Shown piece after piece: positions 40,078-49,663 of a stretch of 57,049 bases of DNA. The notes below the pieces were generated by a model, which was not told the DNA's origin, did no database searches, and saw only the letters and a list, made by a program, of their open reading frames with translations. Made by a program: the position numbers and the translations under genes. Source of the stretch: Gammaproteobacteria bacterium (GTDB lineage: Bacteria > Pseudomonadota > Gammaproteobacteria > Acidiferrobacterales > Sulfurifustaceae); assembly GCA_004298065.1 (NCBI GenBank), contig SCRL01000088.1, forward strand, positions 1 through 57,049, written 5' to 3'. Position 1 is the stretch's first letter, and every line of letters begins with the position of its first letter.

Positions 40078-41705
40078 ATCGGGCACACCATCTCGCCCAG
40101 ATGCTCGGTGAGCCGCAGGTTCTCGCGGTAGTCCACCGGACAGTCGATGATGCTCACGCCCTTGCCGCCCAGTGCCTCTTTCAGCGTCGGCAACAGCGCC
40201 TCGGCCTTGCCGATGCGATAGCCCCGGGCGCCGAACGACTCGGCGTACTTCACGAAATCCGGATTGCCGAAGGCGACGTTCGACGGACGGTGGTAGTGCA
40301 GCTGCTGCTTCCACTCGATGAGCCCGTAGGCGTTGTCGGTCCAGATCAGCACCGTGAGCGACACCCCGAGGCGCATCGCGGTTTCGAGCTCCTGCGAGTT
40401 CATGAGAAAGCCGGCGTCGCCCGTGACCGCCACGACCTTGCGGCTCGGGAACGCGAGCGCCGCCGCGATCGCGCCCGGCAGCGCGATGCCCATGCTGGCG
40501 AAGCCGTTGGAGATGATGCAGGTGTTCGGCGCCTCCGCCTGGTACATGCGCGCCATCCACATCTTGTGCGCGCCGACGTCGCAGATGACGATGTCCTCGG
40601 GACCGAGCGCGGCGCGCAGGTCGCGGATGAGGCGCTGCGGTTTGAGCGGAAAACTGTCGTCGCTGGCGTGCCAGGCCAGTTCTTCACGCATCATGCGCCG
40701 CAGACCCTCGATCTCGTTGTCGCGGTGCGGCCGTGAAATGCGCGCGATCTCGTCCAGCGTTACGGCGATGTCGCCCACGGCGCCGTCGGCGAGCACGTAG
40801 TGCGCGTCCACCTCCGCCGGGCGGGTGTCGATGTGCACGATCTTGCGATCGCGCGTGGCGTGCCAGATCTGCGGATGGTATTCGGCCATGTCGTAACCGA
40901 CGCAGATGATGACGTCGGCGCGGTCGAAGCCGCATTGCACGTAGTCGTGCGCCTGCAGGCCCACGGTGCCGAGGTTGAGCGGGTGCGCGGACGGCATCAC
41001 GCCCTTGGCCATGAAGGTCGTGGCCACGGGGATGTTGAGCGCCTCGGCGAAACGCACCAGCGCCTGGTGGCTGCGCGTGCGCACCACGCCGTTGCCGGCC
41101 ATGATCACGGGAAAGCGCGCACCGGAGATGGTCTGCGCCACCGACTGCACGCGCACCGGCGCCGGGCTCGGGATCGCCACCGCCTGCACCGTAAGCGGCG
41201 TCGCACCCGTCTCCATGTCGGCGATATTCTCGGGAAAAGAGATGAACGACGCGCCCGGCTTTTCGAGCTGCGCCTGCTTGAACGCCTTGCGCACGATCTC
41301 CGGCACCACCTCGGGCTCGAGGATCTGGGTGGCGTATTTGGTGATGGGCTCAAAAATCTTCACCAGATCCAGCACCTGGTGCGATTCCTTGTGCAGCCGC
41401 GTGGTCGCGGCCTGGCCGGCGATCGCCACCACCGGCGCGTGGTCCATGTTGGCGTCGGCCACGCCGGTGACGAGGTTGGTCGCGCCCGGCCCGAGGGTCG
41501 AGAGGCACACGCCGGCGCGCCCGGTGAGGCGCCCGTAGACGTCGGCCATGAACGCCGCGCCCTGCTCGTGGCGCGTGGTGACGAAGCGGATCGGGGAGTC
41601 GAGCAGGGCGTCCATGATCGCGAGGTTCTCCTCGCCGGGGATGCCGAAGATGACCTCGACACCCTCCTGCTCCAGGCACTTCACGAACAGCTGTGCCGCG
41701 TTCAT
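40074..41705 (-). CDS. Acetolactate synthase-like ThDP-dependent enzyme
   Basis: A 543-aa thiamine-diphosphate enzyme with all three domains: N-terminal PYR (EGVEVIFGIPGEENLAIMDA, catalytic Glu in RHEQGAAFMA), central TPP-M, and C-terminal ThDP-binding PP domain (VTGDAGFLMNSQELETAMRL...TDN). It condenses two pyruvates to acetolactate or performs a related decarboxylation. No small regulatory subunit gene is adjacent, and the length fits the catabolic AlsS-type or an oxo-acid decarboxylase relative. Specificity cannot be decided by eye. Confidence 0.85.
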   Translation of the reverse strand: MNAAQLFVKCLEQEGVEVIFGIPGEENLAIMDALLDSPIRFVTTRHEQGAAFMADVYGRLTGRAGVCLSTLGPGATNLVTGVADANMDHAPVVAIAGQAATTRLHKESHQVLDLVKIFEPITKYATQILEPEVVPEIVRKAFKQAQLEKPGASFISFPENIADMETGATPLTVQAVAIPSPAPVRVQSVAQTISGARFPVIMAGNGVVRTRSHQALVRFAEALNIPVATTFMAKGVMPSAHPLNLGTVGLQAHDYVQCGFDRADVIICVGYDMAEYHPQIWHATRDRKIVHIDTRPAEVDAHYVLADGAVGDIAVTLDEIARISRPHRDNEIEGLRRMMREELAWHASDDSFPLKPQRLIRDLRAALGPEDIVICDVGAHKMWMARMYQAEAPNTCIISNGFASMGIALPGAIAAALAFPSRKVVAVTGDAGFLMNSQELETAMRLGVSLTVLIWTDNAYGLIEWKQQLHYHRPSNVAFGNPDFVKYAESFGARGYRIGKAEALLPTLKEALGGKGVSIIDCPVDYRENLRLTEHLGEMVCPI

Positions 41706-41792
41706 GGCTGCTCCGCTGTGAAGGGAAGCGAAATCCGAACTGAAATCGTTCCCTGGTTATTTTACTTTCAATTCTTCACTTTGCACTTTCCA

Positions 41793-42428
41793 CTACTTTT
41801 TGCCCGGCTTGCGCTCGCGCGCGACCTTCTGGATCAGGAACTCGACCACCTTGAGCATCTCGCTGTTGCTGCCGCCGGCGGCGGTCGGCGAGGTGAGATA
41901 GCGCCCGTCCACCAGCAGCATCGGCACCGAGCTGATGCCGGCCTCGGTGTTGATCTGGCGCGCCTTGTCGAGCTTCACGCGCACGGCGAAGGAATTGAAT
42001 GCCTCGCGGAATTTGTTCTTGTCGACGCCGTTCTCGGCGGCGAATTGCACCAGCGCGTCCTCGGTGTCGAGCGGGCGTCGTTGCTCGTGCATCGCGCGAA
42101 AGAACGGCACGTGCACGCGGTTCAGCGCACCCAGCGTCTCGAACGCGTAGTACGCGCGCGCGTGAATCAGCCAGCGTCCGCCCACCCCCGGCGTGCGCAC
42201 GAACTGGGCGTTGGCCGGCATTTTCTTGAGCCACTTGTCGATCTCGGGTTCGAGCTGCCAGCAGTGCGGACAGCCGTACCAGAAGAACTCGCGCACCTCG
42301 ACCTTGCTGCCGGTTTCGGTCGGCTGCGGCAGCGCCAGCTCGAAATAGTGCCTGCCTTCGACGTAGGCCGGCGCCGCGAGCAGCGGCAGGGGCAACCACA
42401 GGCACAGGGCGAGAAGCAGTCGTTTCAT
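41793..42428 (-). CDS. dsbA: DsbA-type periplasmic thiol:disulfide oxidoreductase
   Basis: A 211-aa secreted protein with signal peptide MKRLLLALCLWLPLPLLAAP. The thioredoxin-fold active site is Cys53-Pro-His-Cys56, and the cis-proline loop is SSVPMLLVDGRY. It introduces disulfide bonds into periplasmic proteins. CPHC and a bulky helical insert agree with DsbA. The gene stands alone in the same orientation as mpl, with only about 29 bp between. Confidence 0.92.
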   Translation of the reverse strand: MKRLLLALCLWLPLPLLAAPAYVEGRHYFELALPQPTETGSKVEVREFFWYGCPHCWQLEPEIDKWLKKMPANAQFVRTPGVGGRWLIHARAYYAFETLGALNRVHVPFFRAMHEQRRPLDTEDALVQFAAENGVDKNKFREAFNSFAVRVKLDKARQINTEAGISSVPMLLVDGRYLTSPTAAGGSNSEMLKVVEFLIQKVARERKPGKK

Positions 42429-42456
42429 TTATCGTTCTCCAGGGACAATCCAAAGT

Positions 42457-43836
42457 CTAGCAGGAGGCTCCGACCGCCGGCCGCCGTTGCAGTTCCGCCA
42501 GCAGCCGCGGGTGGATGTTCTCGAAACCGCCGTTGCTCATGATAAGCACATGGTCGCCGGCGCGCGCCTCGGCGGCCACGACCTCGACGATGGCCTGAAC
42601 CGTCGGATACGCCTGCCCGCGTCCGTTCAACCCCGCAACCACGGTGCCCAGATCCCAGCCGATATCCGCGGGACGGTAAAGCAACACCCGGTCGGCGCCG
42701 GAAAGCGAGGGTGCGAGCGTGGCGCGGTGTACGCCGAGCTTCATGGTGTTCGAGCGCGGCTCCAGCACGGCAATGATGCGCGCCTGGCCCACACGCGCGC
42801 GCAGCGCCGCCAGCGTCGCGGCAATGGCGGTGGGATGATGCGCGAAGTCGTCGTACACCGTGACGCCGTTGATGCTGCCGCGCACTTCGAGCCGACGTTT
42901 GACGTTACGAAAGCCCGCGAGCGCGTCGAGCGCCTGTGCGACCGGCACGCCGGCGTGGCGCGCGGCGGCGACCGACGCGAGCGCGTTGTGCATATTGTGC
43001 TCGCCGGCCAGCGCCCAGCTCGCCGTGCCCTGCGACGAGCCCTGCCACATGACTTCAAAGCGGCTGGCGTCGGCGTTGAGCGCGCGTGCCGACCAGCCTT
43101 GCGCGTCGTTGAAGCGTTCAATCGGCGACCAGCTGCCCATCGCCAGCACCTCCGCGAGCGCCTTGTCCTGCGCGTTCACGATCAGCCGGCCCGAGGGCGG
43201 CACGATGCGCACGAAGTGGTGGAACTGGCGCTGGATGGCCGCGAGGTCGGGAAAAATATCGGCGTGGTCGAATTCGAGGTTGTTGAGGATCGCCGTGCGC
43301 GCGCGGTAGTGCACGAACTTCGAGCGCTTGTCGAAGAACGCGGTGTCGTATTCGTCCGCCTCGATGACGAAGAACGGCGTGTTCCCGAGACGCGCCGAAA
43401 CGCCGAAATTCTCCGGCACGCCGCCGATGAGAAAGCCGGGATGAAGCCCCGCGTGCTCCAGGATCCACGCGACCATGCTCGAGGTCGTGGTCTTGCCGTG
43501 GGTACCGGCGATGGCGAGGGTCCAGCGGTCCTTGAGCACGTGCTCGCCGATCCACTGCGCGCCCGAGGTGTAGGGCAGGCCGCGGTCCAGCACCGCCTCG
43601 ACCAACGGGTTGCCGCGCGACAGCGCGTTGCCGACGATCACCAGATCGGGTTTGGCGACATCAAGATGCGCGGCCTCGTAGCCCTCCATGAGCGTGATGC
43701 CCTGGGCCTCGAGCTGGGTGCTCATCGGCGGATAGACCTTGGCATCCGAGCCGGTCACGGTGTGGCCGAGGTCGCGCGCCAGAATGGCCACGCCGGCCAT
43801 GAACGTCCCACCGATGCCGAGGATGTGCAGGCGCAT
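42457..43836 (-). CDS. mpl: UDP-MurNAc:murein tripeptide ligase
   Basis: A 459-aa cytosolic Mur ligase that recycles L-Ala-D-Glu-mDAP from peptidoglycan turnover by attaching it to UDP-MurNAc. It shows the MurC-like N-terminus MRLHILGIGGTFMAGVA, ATP loop GTHGKTTT (111-118), the central EADEYDTAFFDKRSKFVHYR typical of Mpl, and C-terminal HHPTAI...EPRSNTMKLG. It starts with a TGATG overlap of the upstream membrane-protein stop. Confidence 0.93.
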   Translation of the reverse strand: MRLHILGIGGTFMAGVAILARDLGHTVTGSDAKVYPPMSTQLEAQGITLMEGYEAAHLDVAKPDLVIVGNALSRGNPLVEAVLDRGLPYTSGAQWIGEHVLKDRWTLAIAGTHGKTTTSSMVAWILEHAGLHPGFLIGGVPENFGVSARLGNTPFFVIEADEYDTAFFDKRSKFVHYRARTAILNNLEFDHADIFPDLAAIQRQFHHFVRIVPPSGRLIVNAQDKALAEVLAMGSWSPIERFNDAQGWSARALNADASRFEVMWQGSSQGTASWALAGEHNMHNALASVAAARHAGVPVAQALDALAGFRNVKRRLEVRGSINGVTVYDDFAHHPTAIAATLAALRARVGQARIIAVLEPRSNTMKLGVHRATLAPSLSGADRVLLYRPADIGWDLGTVVAGLNGRGQAYPTVQAIVEVVAAEARAGDHVLIMSNGGFENIHPRLLAELQRRPAVGASC

Positions 43837-44336
43837 CAGTCGGGTGGCGCGTCGGCCAACAGGAACGGCCCGGTGACCATCAGCGACAGCAGCACGTAGC
43901 CGGTGGCGAGCAGCAGGCCGACGCCGAGCGTGACGTTGAACGCGTGGCGCAGGATGTGGCCGTAGACCGCGAGAAACCAGAACAGGAACGGCAGCCACAC
44001 GATCCACGCCTGCTGCGTAACCATGCCGGTCGCCGTCACCACCGCCCAGGCGGCGACCGCGAGCAACGCGCCGGCGCCGGCGAGCGCCACGAGCGTCTGG
44101 CGCGTGCGCTCGCGCAGGTTGCGCAGCATCAGCCCCGTGTGCGTCAGCGCCACCAGGAGCAGCGTGTCCATGGCCCCGGCAATAAGCGCGTTCTCGACGT
44201 TCGCCTCGTCGAGACCGGTCAGCACGTTGGCCAGGAAATGCGCCGCCAGCGCCAGCCCGACGAGCGCGTTCGAGGCGGGCAGGTCTTGCGGGTTGGCGCG
44301 CAGCAGACAGACGTTGAGAAGGGTGGCGAGAACCAT
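43836..44336 (-). CDS. Conserved membrane protein, unknown function
   Basis: A 166-aa polytopic membrane protein with about five hydrophobic helices (LAAHFLANVL, LIAGAMDTLLLVALTHTGLM, LVALAGAGALLAVAAWAVVT, WIVWLPFLFWFLAVYGHILR, LGVGLLLATGYVLLSLMVT). It is translationally coupled to mpl. I recognise no named family. ATG 44336 is preferred over ATG 44357 because a GGGG precedes it. rnd lies divergently upstream. Confidence 0.7.
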   Translation of the reverse strand: MVLATLLNVCLLRANPQDLPASNALVGLALAAHFLANVLTGLDEANVENALIAGAMDTLLLVALTHTGLMLRNLRERTRQTLVALAGAGALLAVAAWAVVTATGMVTQQAWIVWLPFLFWFLAVYGHILRHAFNVTLGVGLLLATGYVLLSLMVTGPFLLADAPPD

Positions 44337-44412
44337 GCGCCCCGAATGATATCGCATACGCCGCGGCCCCGTCGAAGTTGGGCGCGGCAACAAAACTGCA
44401 TACACTGCGCGC

Positions 44413-45504
44413 GTGACTGCCTCCCTGATACAGGATGAGCCCGGGTTGCGCGCGTTCAGCGCACGCCTCGCGGGCGCCGAATGGATCGCGCTCGACACCG
44501 AGTTCATGCGTGTCAAAACCTACTCGGCGCGGCTGTGCCTGCTGCAGGTCGCCACGCCCGAGGTCATCGCCTGCGTCGATCCGCTCGCTATGCCCATCGA
44601 CCCGCTGCTCGACGTGCTGTACGACGCGCGCGCGCTCAAGGTGCTGCACGCCGCGCGCCAGGACCTGGAAGTGTTCTTCGATTTGCGCCAGGCCGCGCCC
44701 GCGCCGGTGTTCGACACCCAGATCGCGGCGGCACTGCTCGGCCACGACGATCAGACCGGCTATGCCACGCTGGTGGAAAAAATCACCGGCCACAAACTGC
44801 CGAAGGTCAACCAGCGCGCCGACTGGGCGGCGCGCCCGCTGTCCGCGGAATTGTTGACCTACGCCGCCGACGACGTGCGTTACCTGCGCGACGTCTATCT
44901 CAAGCTCGACGCCGAACTCACGGCGCGCGGGCGGCGCGAATGGCTTTCCGAAGAATGTGCCGCGCTGACGGATGCAAAGCTTTACCGCAACGACCCGGAA
45001 CAGGCGTGGCAACGCCTGAAACAGGGAAAGATGCTCAATCCCACGCAGCAAACCGTACTGGCACAGCTCGCCGCCTGGCGCGAGCGCCTGGCGCAGCAGA
45101 AAAACCTGCCGCGCGGCTGGATCGTCGCCGATCCGGTGCTGGCCGATATCGCCCGCGCCATGCCCGGCTCGCCCGAGCAACTCGCGGCAGTCAACGGCAC
45201 GGAGCCGGCGCTGGTGCGCCGTTTCGGCAAGGAAATTCTGGACGCCGTGCACGCCGGGCGCGAAGCGCCGGCGCAACGACTATGGGCGGAACCGCCGCGG
45301 CCCGATCCGGCGCAGCAGCGCCTGCTCGATCAGGTCAGCGCGCGCATCCAGACCTGTGCGCGCGATCAAGGGATAGCCGCCACGCTGCTCGCGCCCAAGC
45401 GGGAGATGATGAAGTTCGTGCTGAACGACCCCGACTGCGCGCTGCTGCGCGGCTGGCGTTATCAGCTCATCGGCGCTGCGCTTGTTGCCCTGCGCCCGTC
45501 TTAA
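44413..45504 (+). CDS. rnd: Ribonuclease D
   Basis: A 363-aa 3'-5' exonuclease that trims tRNA precursors. The DEDDy active site is spread over WIALDTEFMR (Asp, Glu), HAARQDLEVF (Asp) and YAADDVRYLRDVY (Asp, Tyr). Two HRDC-type helical domains follow (LNPTQQTVLAQLAAWRERLA; PDPAQQRLLDQVSA). A GTG starts the protein. Its stop lies 9 bp from the convergent mltA stop, with no terminator between. Confidence 0.92.
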   Translation: MTASLIQDEPGLRAFSARLAGAEWIALDTEFMRVKTYSARLCLLQVATPEVIACVDPLAMPIDPLLDVLYDARALKVLHAARQDLEVFFDLRQAAPAPVFDTQIAAALLGHDDQTGYATLVEKITGHKLPKVNQRADWAARPLSAELLTYAADDVRYLRDVYLKLDAELTARGRREWLSEECAALTDAKLYRNDPEQAWQRLKQGKMLNPTQQTVLAQLAAWRERLAQQKNLPRGWIVADPVLADIARAMPGSPEQLAAVNGTEPALVRRFGKEILDAVHAGREAPAQRLWAEPPRPDPAQQRLLDQVSARIQTCARDQGIAATLLAPKREMMKFVLNDPDCALLRGWRYQLIGAALVALRPS

Positions 45505-45513
45505 AAAACGCTG

Positions 45514-46638
45514 TTATTCAATCTCGCGTTTCGCCGGCAACAGCACGAATATCCGCCCCGGGCTTTTCATGTTGCCCGCCAGCTTCTCGGCGTCCGCTCC
45601 GAAACCAAAAAACAAATCAGCGCGCACCGGACCTTTAATCGCCCCGCCCGTGTCCTGCGCGAACATCAAACGACGGTAGGGCGCCTGACCGTTCAAGGTC
45701 GTGTCGAGCCACAGCGGCGCGCCGAGCGGAATGAACGCCGGGTCCACCGCCGCTGAGCGCTGTGGCGTGAGCGGCACCTGCAAAGAACCGACTGCCGGCT
45801 GTTCGCGGCGCGCGAAGAACACGTAGCTCGGGTTGCTGTTCAGCGCCTCTTCGGCTTCGCGCGGATGCGTTGCGAGCCAGTTGCGAATGCTGTCGAGATT
45901 TACCTCTTCGACCTTCAACGCACCGCGATTGACCAGCGTGCTGCCAACGGCATGGTACGGATGGCCGTTTTGATCGGCGTAACCGATAAACAGTGTTTCG
46001 CCGTCTTCCAGCCGAATACGGCCTGAACCCTGGATTTGCAGGAAAAACAGCGCCACCGGGTCGCCCACCCAGGCCAGCACCGGCGCGTTGATTTTCTTTT
46101 GAGCGATCTCGGCGCGTGCGGGATAGGGCACTACGCGCCGGCCGTCGAGCCGCCCGCGCAGGCGCTTGTCCTTGAGCTCGGGATAAAGGCTGCCGAGATC
46201 GACGATCAACAGGTCGTCGGGCACGCCGTGAACGGGATAGCGAAAACGCTCGCTGCGTTTCAGGCTGCCGTGCAGCAACGGCTCGTAGTAGCCGGTGATG
46301 ATGCCGTCGTGTTTGCGCCCGCGGTCGCCGTTTACGACATGCGGCTGGAAGCGCGTCTCGAAAAACGCGCGCGCGGTATCGTCGTCGGGTTGCGGGAACA
46401 ATGCGCTATCGGCGCAGAGCGATTGCCAGCGCCGATCGCGTGTTGCGAGGCGAGAACAGCTTTGTTCGAGTGTCGTCCAGGCCTCGGATGGGCGCTCATC
46501 CGTCCAGCCGGGCAGGTCGCGCCACGACACCGCTTCGCCGATGCCGGGCGCTGGTGCAGTGACACAGGCGCCAAGCAGCAGCGCGGGCGCGAATCGGGCG
46601 AGACGGGAAACGGCCCGGAACAGCGCCGGCCGAATCAT
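45514..46638 (-). CDS. mltA: Membrane-bound lytic murein transglycosylase A
   Basis: A 374-aa outer-membrane lipoprotein (lipobox LLLGAC) that cleaves peptidoglycan to 1,6-anhydro products. It has the MltA signatures GIITGYYEPLLHGS, IQGSGRIRLEDG, IGYADQNGHPYHAVG and the 3D-domain motif FAQDTGGAIKGPVRADLFFG with its catalytic Asp. With mpl in the same neighbourhood it points to cell-wall recycling. It starts 8 bp after the topA stop on the same strand. Confidence 0.92.
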   Translation of the reverse strand: MIRPALFRAVSRLARFAPALLLGACVTAPAPGIGEAVSWRDLPGWTDERPSEAWTTLEQSCSRLATRDRRWQSLCADSALFPQPDDDTARAFFETRFQPHVVNGDRGRKHDGIITGYYEPLLHGSLKRSERFRYPVHGVPDDLLIVDLGSLYPELKDKRLRGRLDGRRVVPYPARAEIAQKKINAPVLAWVGDPVALFFLQIQGSGRIRLEDGETLFIGYADQNGHPYHAVGSTLVNRGALKVEEVNLDSIRNWLATHPREAEEALNSNPSYVFFARREQPAVGSLQVPLTPQRSAAVDPAFIPLGAPLWLDTTLNGQAPYRRLMFAQDTGGAIKGPVRADLFFGFGADAEKLAGNMKSPGRIFVLLPAKREIE

Positions 46639-46646
46639 AGATCGTG

Positions 46647-48992
46647 CTAGCCGCCGGTGCCGGTAGCGGCGGGAGGCGGTGCGGCGTAGGCCGGCAGCTC
46701 GCCGTTGTACGGCTCGGCGTAGCCGCACGCGGGTTTGCCCTCGGCGTTTTTCGTCGGGCAGACCTTCTCGGTGCCGCGACGCTTGGTGGTCTTGATCATC
46801 AGGATCGGCCAGCCGCACTGGGGACAAGGCTCGGCCACCGGCGGGTTCCACACGGCGTACTTGCAGTCCGGATAGCGCGCGCATGAATAGAAGACCTTGC
46901 CGTAGCGCGACTTGCGCTTGAGCATGGTCGCCTGCTTGCACTCGGGACAGGTCACGCCGGTGTCGGCCGGCTTCTCCAGCGGCTCCATGTGGCGGCAGTT
47001 GGGATAACCTGAGCAGCCGATGAACTTGCCGTAGCGCCCGCGCTTGATGACCAGGTCCGAGCCACACTTGGGGCATTTGCGGTCCGGCACGACCTCGGGC
47101 ACGTTCAGGCTGCCGGCGGCGTCCTCGACGTTGCGCGTGTAGTCGCACTCCGGATAGCCGGTGCAGCCGATGAAGTAGCCGTTGCGCCCCAAACGCTTCG
47201 CGAGCTGCTTGCCGCACTTGGGGCAGTTCTCTTCCATCATCTCCACGCCCGGGCGGTCGACCGATTCCTTCGACTTCACCTGGTCCTTGAAGTCGCCCCA
47301 GAATTCCTGCAGCACCGGACGCCATTCCTTCTCGCCGCGCGAGATCGCGTCGAGTTCGTCTTCCATGCGCGCGGTGAAGTCGTAGTCGACGTAATGGAAA
47401 AAGTGCTCCGACAGGAACTTGTTCACCACGCGCCCGACATCGGTCGGCTTGAAGCGGCGGTTGTCGAGCGTGACGTACTCGCGCGATTCGAGCGTGGCGA
47501 TGATGCTGGCATAGGTCGAGGGCCGGCCGATGCCGTAGGCCTCGAGCGCCTTCACCAGCGAGGCCTCGGAGTAACGCGGCGGCGGCTCGGTGAAGTGCTG
47601 GTCGGGGTGAATTTTCTTCAACGCCACGGTCTCGCCCTGTTCGAGCGGCGGCAGGATTTTTTCGTCCTCGTCTTCGGTGGTCTGCTCGTCCTGGCCTTCC
47701 TGGTACACCGCCATGAAGCCGGGCTTGACCACGTGCGAGCCGTTGGCGCGGAACATGCCCGCGTTGCCGGCCTCGAGGTCCACGGCCACGGTGTCGAGCA
47801 CCGCCGGCACCATCTGGCACGCCATGGTGCGCTTCCAGATCAGTTCGTAGAGCTTGTACTGTTCGGGCTTGAGGTGATCTTTGATCGTGTCGGGATGGCG
47901 CGCGGCCGAGGTCGGGCGGACGGCTTCGTGTGCCTCCTGCGCGTTCTTCGATTTGTTCTTGTAGACGATCGGCTCGTCCGGCAGGTTGTCGGCGCCGAAG
48001 CGCTCTTTAATGACGTCGCGGATTTCGGCCACCGCCTCGTTCGCCAGGTTCACCGCGTCGGTACGCATGTAGGTGATCAAACCCACGACTTCGCCGTGGC
48101 CGAGGTTCACGCCTTCGTACAACGACTGCGCCGTGCGCATGGTGCGCTGGGCGGTGAAGCCGAGCTTGCGTGCCGCTTCCTGCTGCAGCGTGGACGTTGT
48201 GAACGGCGGCGCCGGGTTGCGCCGGCGCTGCTTCTTGTCCACGGACACGACCTTGAGCCCGCCGTGGGCCGCGGCCGTGAGCGCGGCCTCGACCTCGGCC
48301 GCGCGCGCGCCGTTGTCGATCGTGAACTGCTCGAGTTTTTCCCCTTGGAAATAGGTCAATTTCGCGCCGAATTCCCGGCCCTTGGCCGCCAAGTCGGCCT
48401 CGACAGTCCAGTACTCGCGCGGGACGAATTTCTCGATTTCCTCCTCGCGCTCGACGATCAGGCGCAGCGCCGGGCTCTGCACGCGCCCGGCCGACAGGCC
48501 GCGGCGCACCTTTTTCCACAGCAACGGCGACAGGTTGAAACCGACGAGGTAATCGAGCGCGCGCCGCGCCTGCTGGGCATTGACGAGGTTCGCCGACAAC
48601 TCGCGCGGCGATTGGATCGCGTGCTGGATCGCGGTCTTGGTGATTTCGTGGAACTCGACGCGGTGCACCGGCTTGCCGTCGAGCGCATCCTCGCCCTTGA
48701 GGATCTCGTACAGGTGCCAGGAGATCGCCTCGCCTTCGCGGTCCGGGTCGGTCGCGAGGTAGAGCGCGTCGGCGTGCTTCATCGCCTTCACGATCGCGTC
48801 CACGTGCTTCTCGTTCTTCTCGATGAGCCGGTACTTCATCGCGAAGTCGTTGTCGGTGTCGACCGCACCCTGCTTCGGGATCAGGTCGCGCACGTGGCCG
48901 TAGGAGGCGAGACAGGTGAAGTCCTTGCCCAGGTACTTGGTCATGGTCTTCGCCTTCGCCGGCGATTCAACGACGATCAGATTCTTCGACAT
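46647..48992 (-). CDS. topA: DNA topoisomerase I
   Basis: A 781-aa type IA enzyme relaxing negative supercoils. The Toprim motif DPDREGE is at 82-88, and the active-site Tyr308 lies in GLITYMRTDAVN. The core is complete. The C-terminal 200 residues carry four Cys4-type zinc ribbons (CPKCG...CTGYPEC, CPKCG...CSGYPNC, CPECK...CARYPDC, CPQCG...C). ATG 48992 is chosen over the GTG one codon earlier. Confidence 0.97.
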   Translation of the reverse strand: MSKNLIVVESPAKAKTMTKYLGKDFTCLASYGHVRDLIPKQGAVDTDNDFAMKYRLIEKNEKHVDAIVKAMKHADALYLATDPDREGEAISWHLYEILKGEDALDGKPVHRVEFHEITKTAIQHAIQSPRELSANLVNAQQARRALDYLVGFNLSPLLWKKVRRGLSAGRVQSPALRLIVEREEEIEKFVPREYWTVEADLAAKGREFGAKLTYFQGEKLEQFTIDNGARAAEVEAALTAAAHGGLKVVSVDKKQRRRNPAPPFTTSTLQQEAARKLGFTAQRTMRTAQSLYEGVNLGHGEVVGLITYMRTDAVNLANEAVAEIRDVIKERFGADNLPDEPIVYKNKSKNAQEAHEAVRPTSAARHPDTIKDHLKPEQYKLYELIWKRTMACQMVPAVLDTVAVDLEAGNAGMFRANGSHVVKPGFMAVYQEGQDEQTTEDEDEKILPPLEQGETVALKKIHPDQHFTEPPPRYSEASLVKALEAYGIGRPSTYASIIATLESREYVTLDNRRFKPTDVGRVVNKFLSEHFFHYVDYDFTARMEDELDAISRGEKEWRPVLQEFWGDFKDQVKSKESVDRPGVEMMEENCPKCGKQLAKRLGRNGYFIGCTGYPECDYTRNVEDAAGSLNVPEVVPDRKCPKCGSDLVIKRGRYGKFIGCSGYPNCRHMEPLEKPADTGVTCPECKQATMLKRKSRYGKVFYSCARYPDCKYAVWNPPVAEPCPQCGWPILMIKTTKRRGTEKVCPTKNAEGKPACGYAEPYNGELPAYAAPPPAATGTGG

Positions 48993-49058
48993 CACTCATT
49001 CCGGAAAACGGTTGCACGACTGCCGCACAGCGGCTTGGGGCGTGGATTGTTGACGACA

Positions 49059-49087
49059 GTGCCCCGGGCTTGTCAAGTCCGGGGCAC
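49059..49087 (-). terminator. Hairpin terminator between smg and topA
   Basis: An almost perfect palindrome, with GTGCCCCGG and CCGGGGCAC arms and a CTTG-T-CAAG inner stem, lies about 40 bp after the smg stop. It lacks a strong U tract, so termination may be partial. Confidence 0.5.
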
Positions 49088-49125
49088 GATGGAAGGGCGG
49101 AAATGAGGTAGCGGCGACGGCGGAC

Positions 49126-49608
49126 TCAGTGCAGGTGGCCCTGCATTTCGTCGAATACCAGGTCCTCGAGCAGGTGGTACGCGTTCTCCGAGCCCGGGTG
49201 GTTGAACAGCACCATGAGCATGACCCACTTGAGCTGTTCGAGCGCGAGCTCCTCGACCTCGAGCGCCATGGCGCGGTCGATGACGAGCTCGCGCATGGCG
49301 GTGTCGAGCACGCCGCTCTGCTCCATGTACAGCAGGAAACCGCGGCACTCCTCGTCGAGCTTTTCCATCTCGGGCGCGGTGTAGTGGCGCAGCGCCGCCC
49401 CGCTGCCGGGCAGCGGCAAAGTGGTTTCGCTCGCGCGCACGGCCGACAGGCCTTCGAGCCAGTGGAACGCCTTGTGGATTTCGCCGCGGGGAAAACCGGC
49501 TTCGGTGAGTTCGGTGGTGAGGGTTTCCTGGTCGGGATGGAATTCAGCGCCTTCGTCCATGTAATTCTCGAAGAGGTACATCAGTACATCGAAAACGTTC
49601 TCTTTCAT
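49126..49608 (-). CDS. smg: Smg/DUF494-family protein
   Basis: A 160-aa protein, MKENVFDVLMYLFENYMDEG...ETLTTELTEAGFPRGEI, ending LEDLVFDEMQGHLH, matching the Smg family found beside dprA/smf in gammaproteobacteria. It is helical and acidic; its biochemical role is not settled. GAGGTGAG precedes ATG 49608. An upstream in-frame start would overlap the end of dprA and is rejected. Confidence 0.93.
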   Translation of the reverse strand: MKENVFDVLMYLFENYMDEGAEFHPDQETLTTELTEAGFPRGEIHKAFHWLEGLSAVRASETTLPLPGSGAALRHYTAPEMEKLDEECRGFLLYMEQSGVLDTAMRELVIDRAMALEVEELALEQLKWVMLMVLFNHPGSENAYHLLEDLVFDEMQGHLH

Positions 49609-49663
49609 CTCACCTCGCTCTGCGCTGGGATGCGCCAATGGGTGTCGAGTTCGGCGACGATCC

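Noticed and set aside
40800-42542. A 580-codon rightward frame over the acetolactate synthase-like and dsbA genes
   Set aside because: It has no domain and is Arg/His-rich. The minus strand holds two clear enzymes with catalytic motifs.
43837-45276. Extension of mpl upstream into a 939-codon frame
   Set aside because: The extra sequence is antisense to rnd and lacks family similarity. Mpl has a canonical start at 43836.
45505-45513. Bidirectional terminator between rnd and mltA
   Set aside because: Only 9 bp separate the stop codons, and no hairpin with a T tract is visible.
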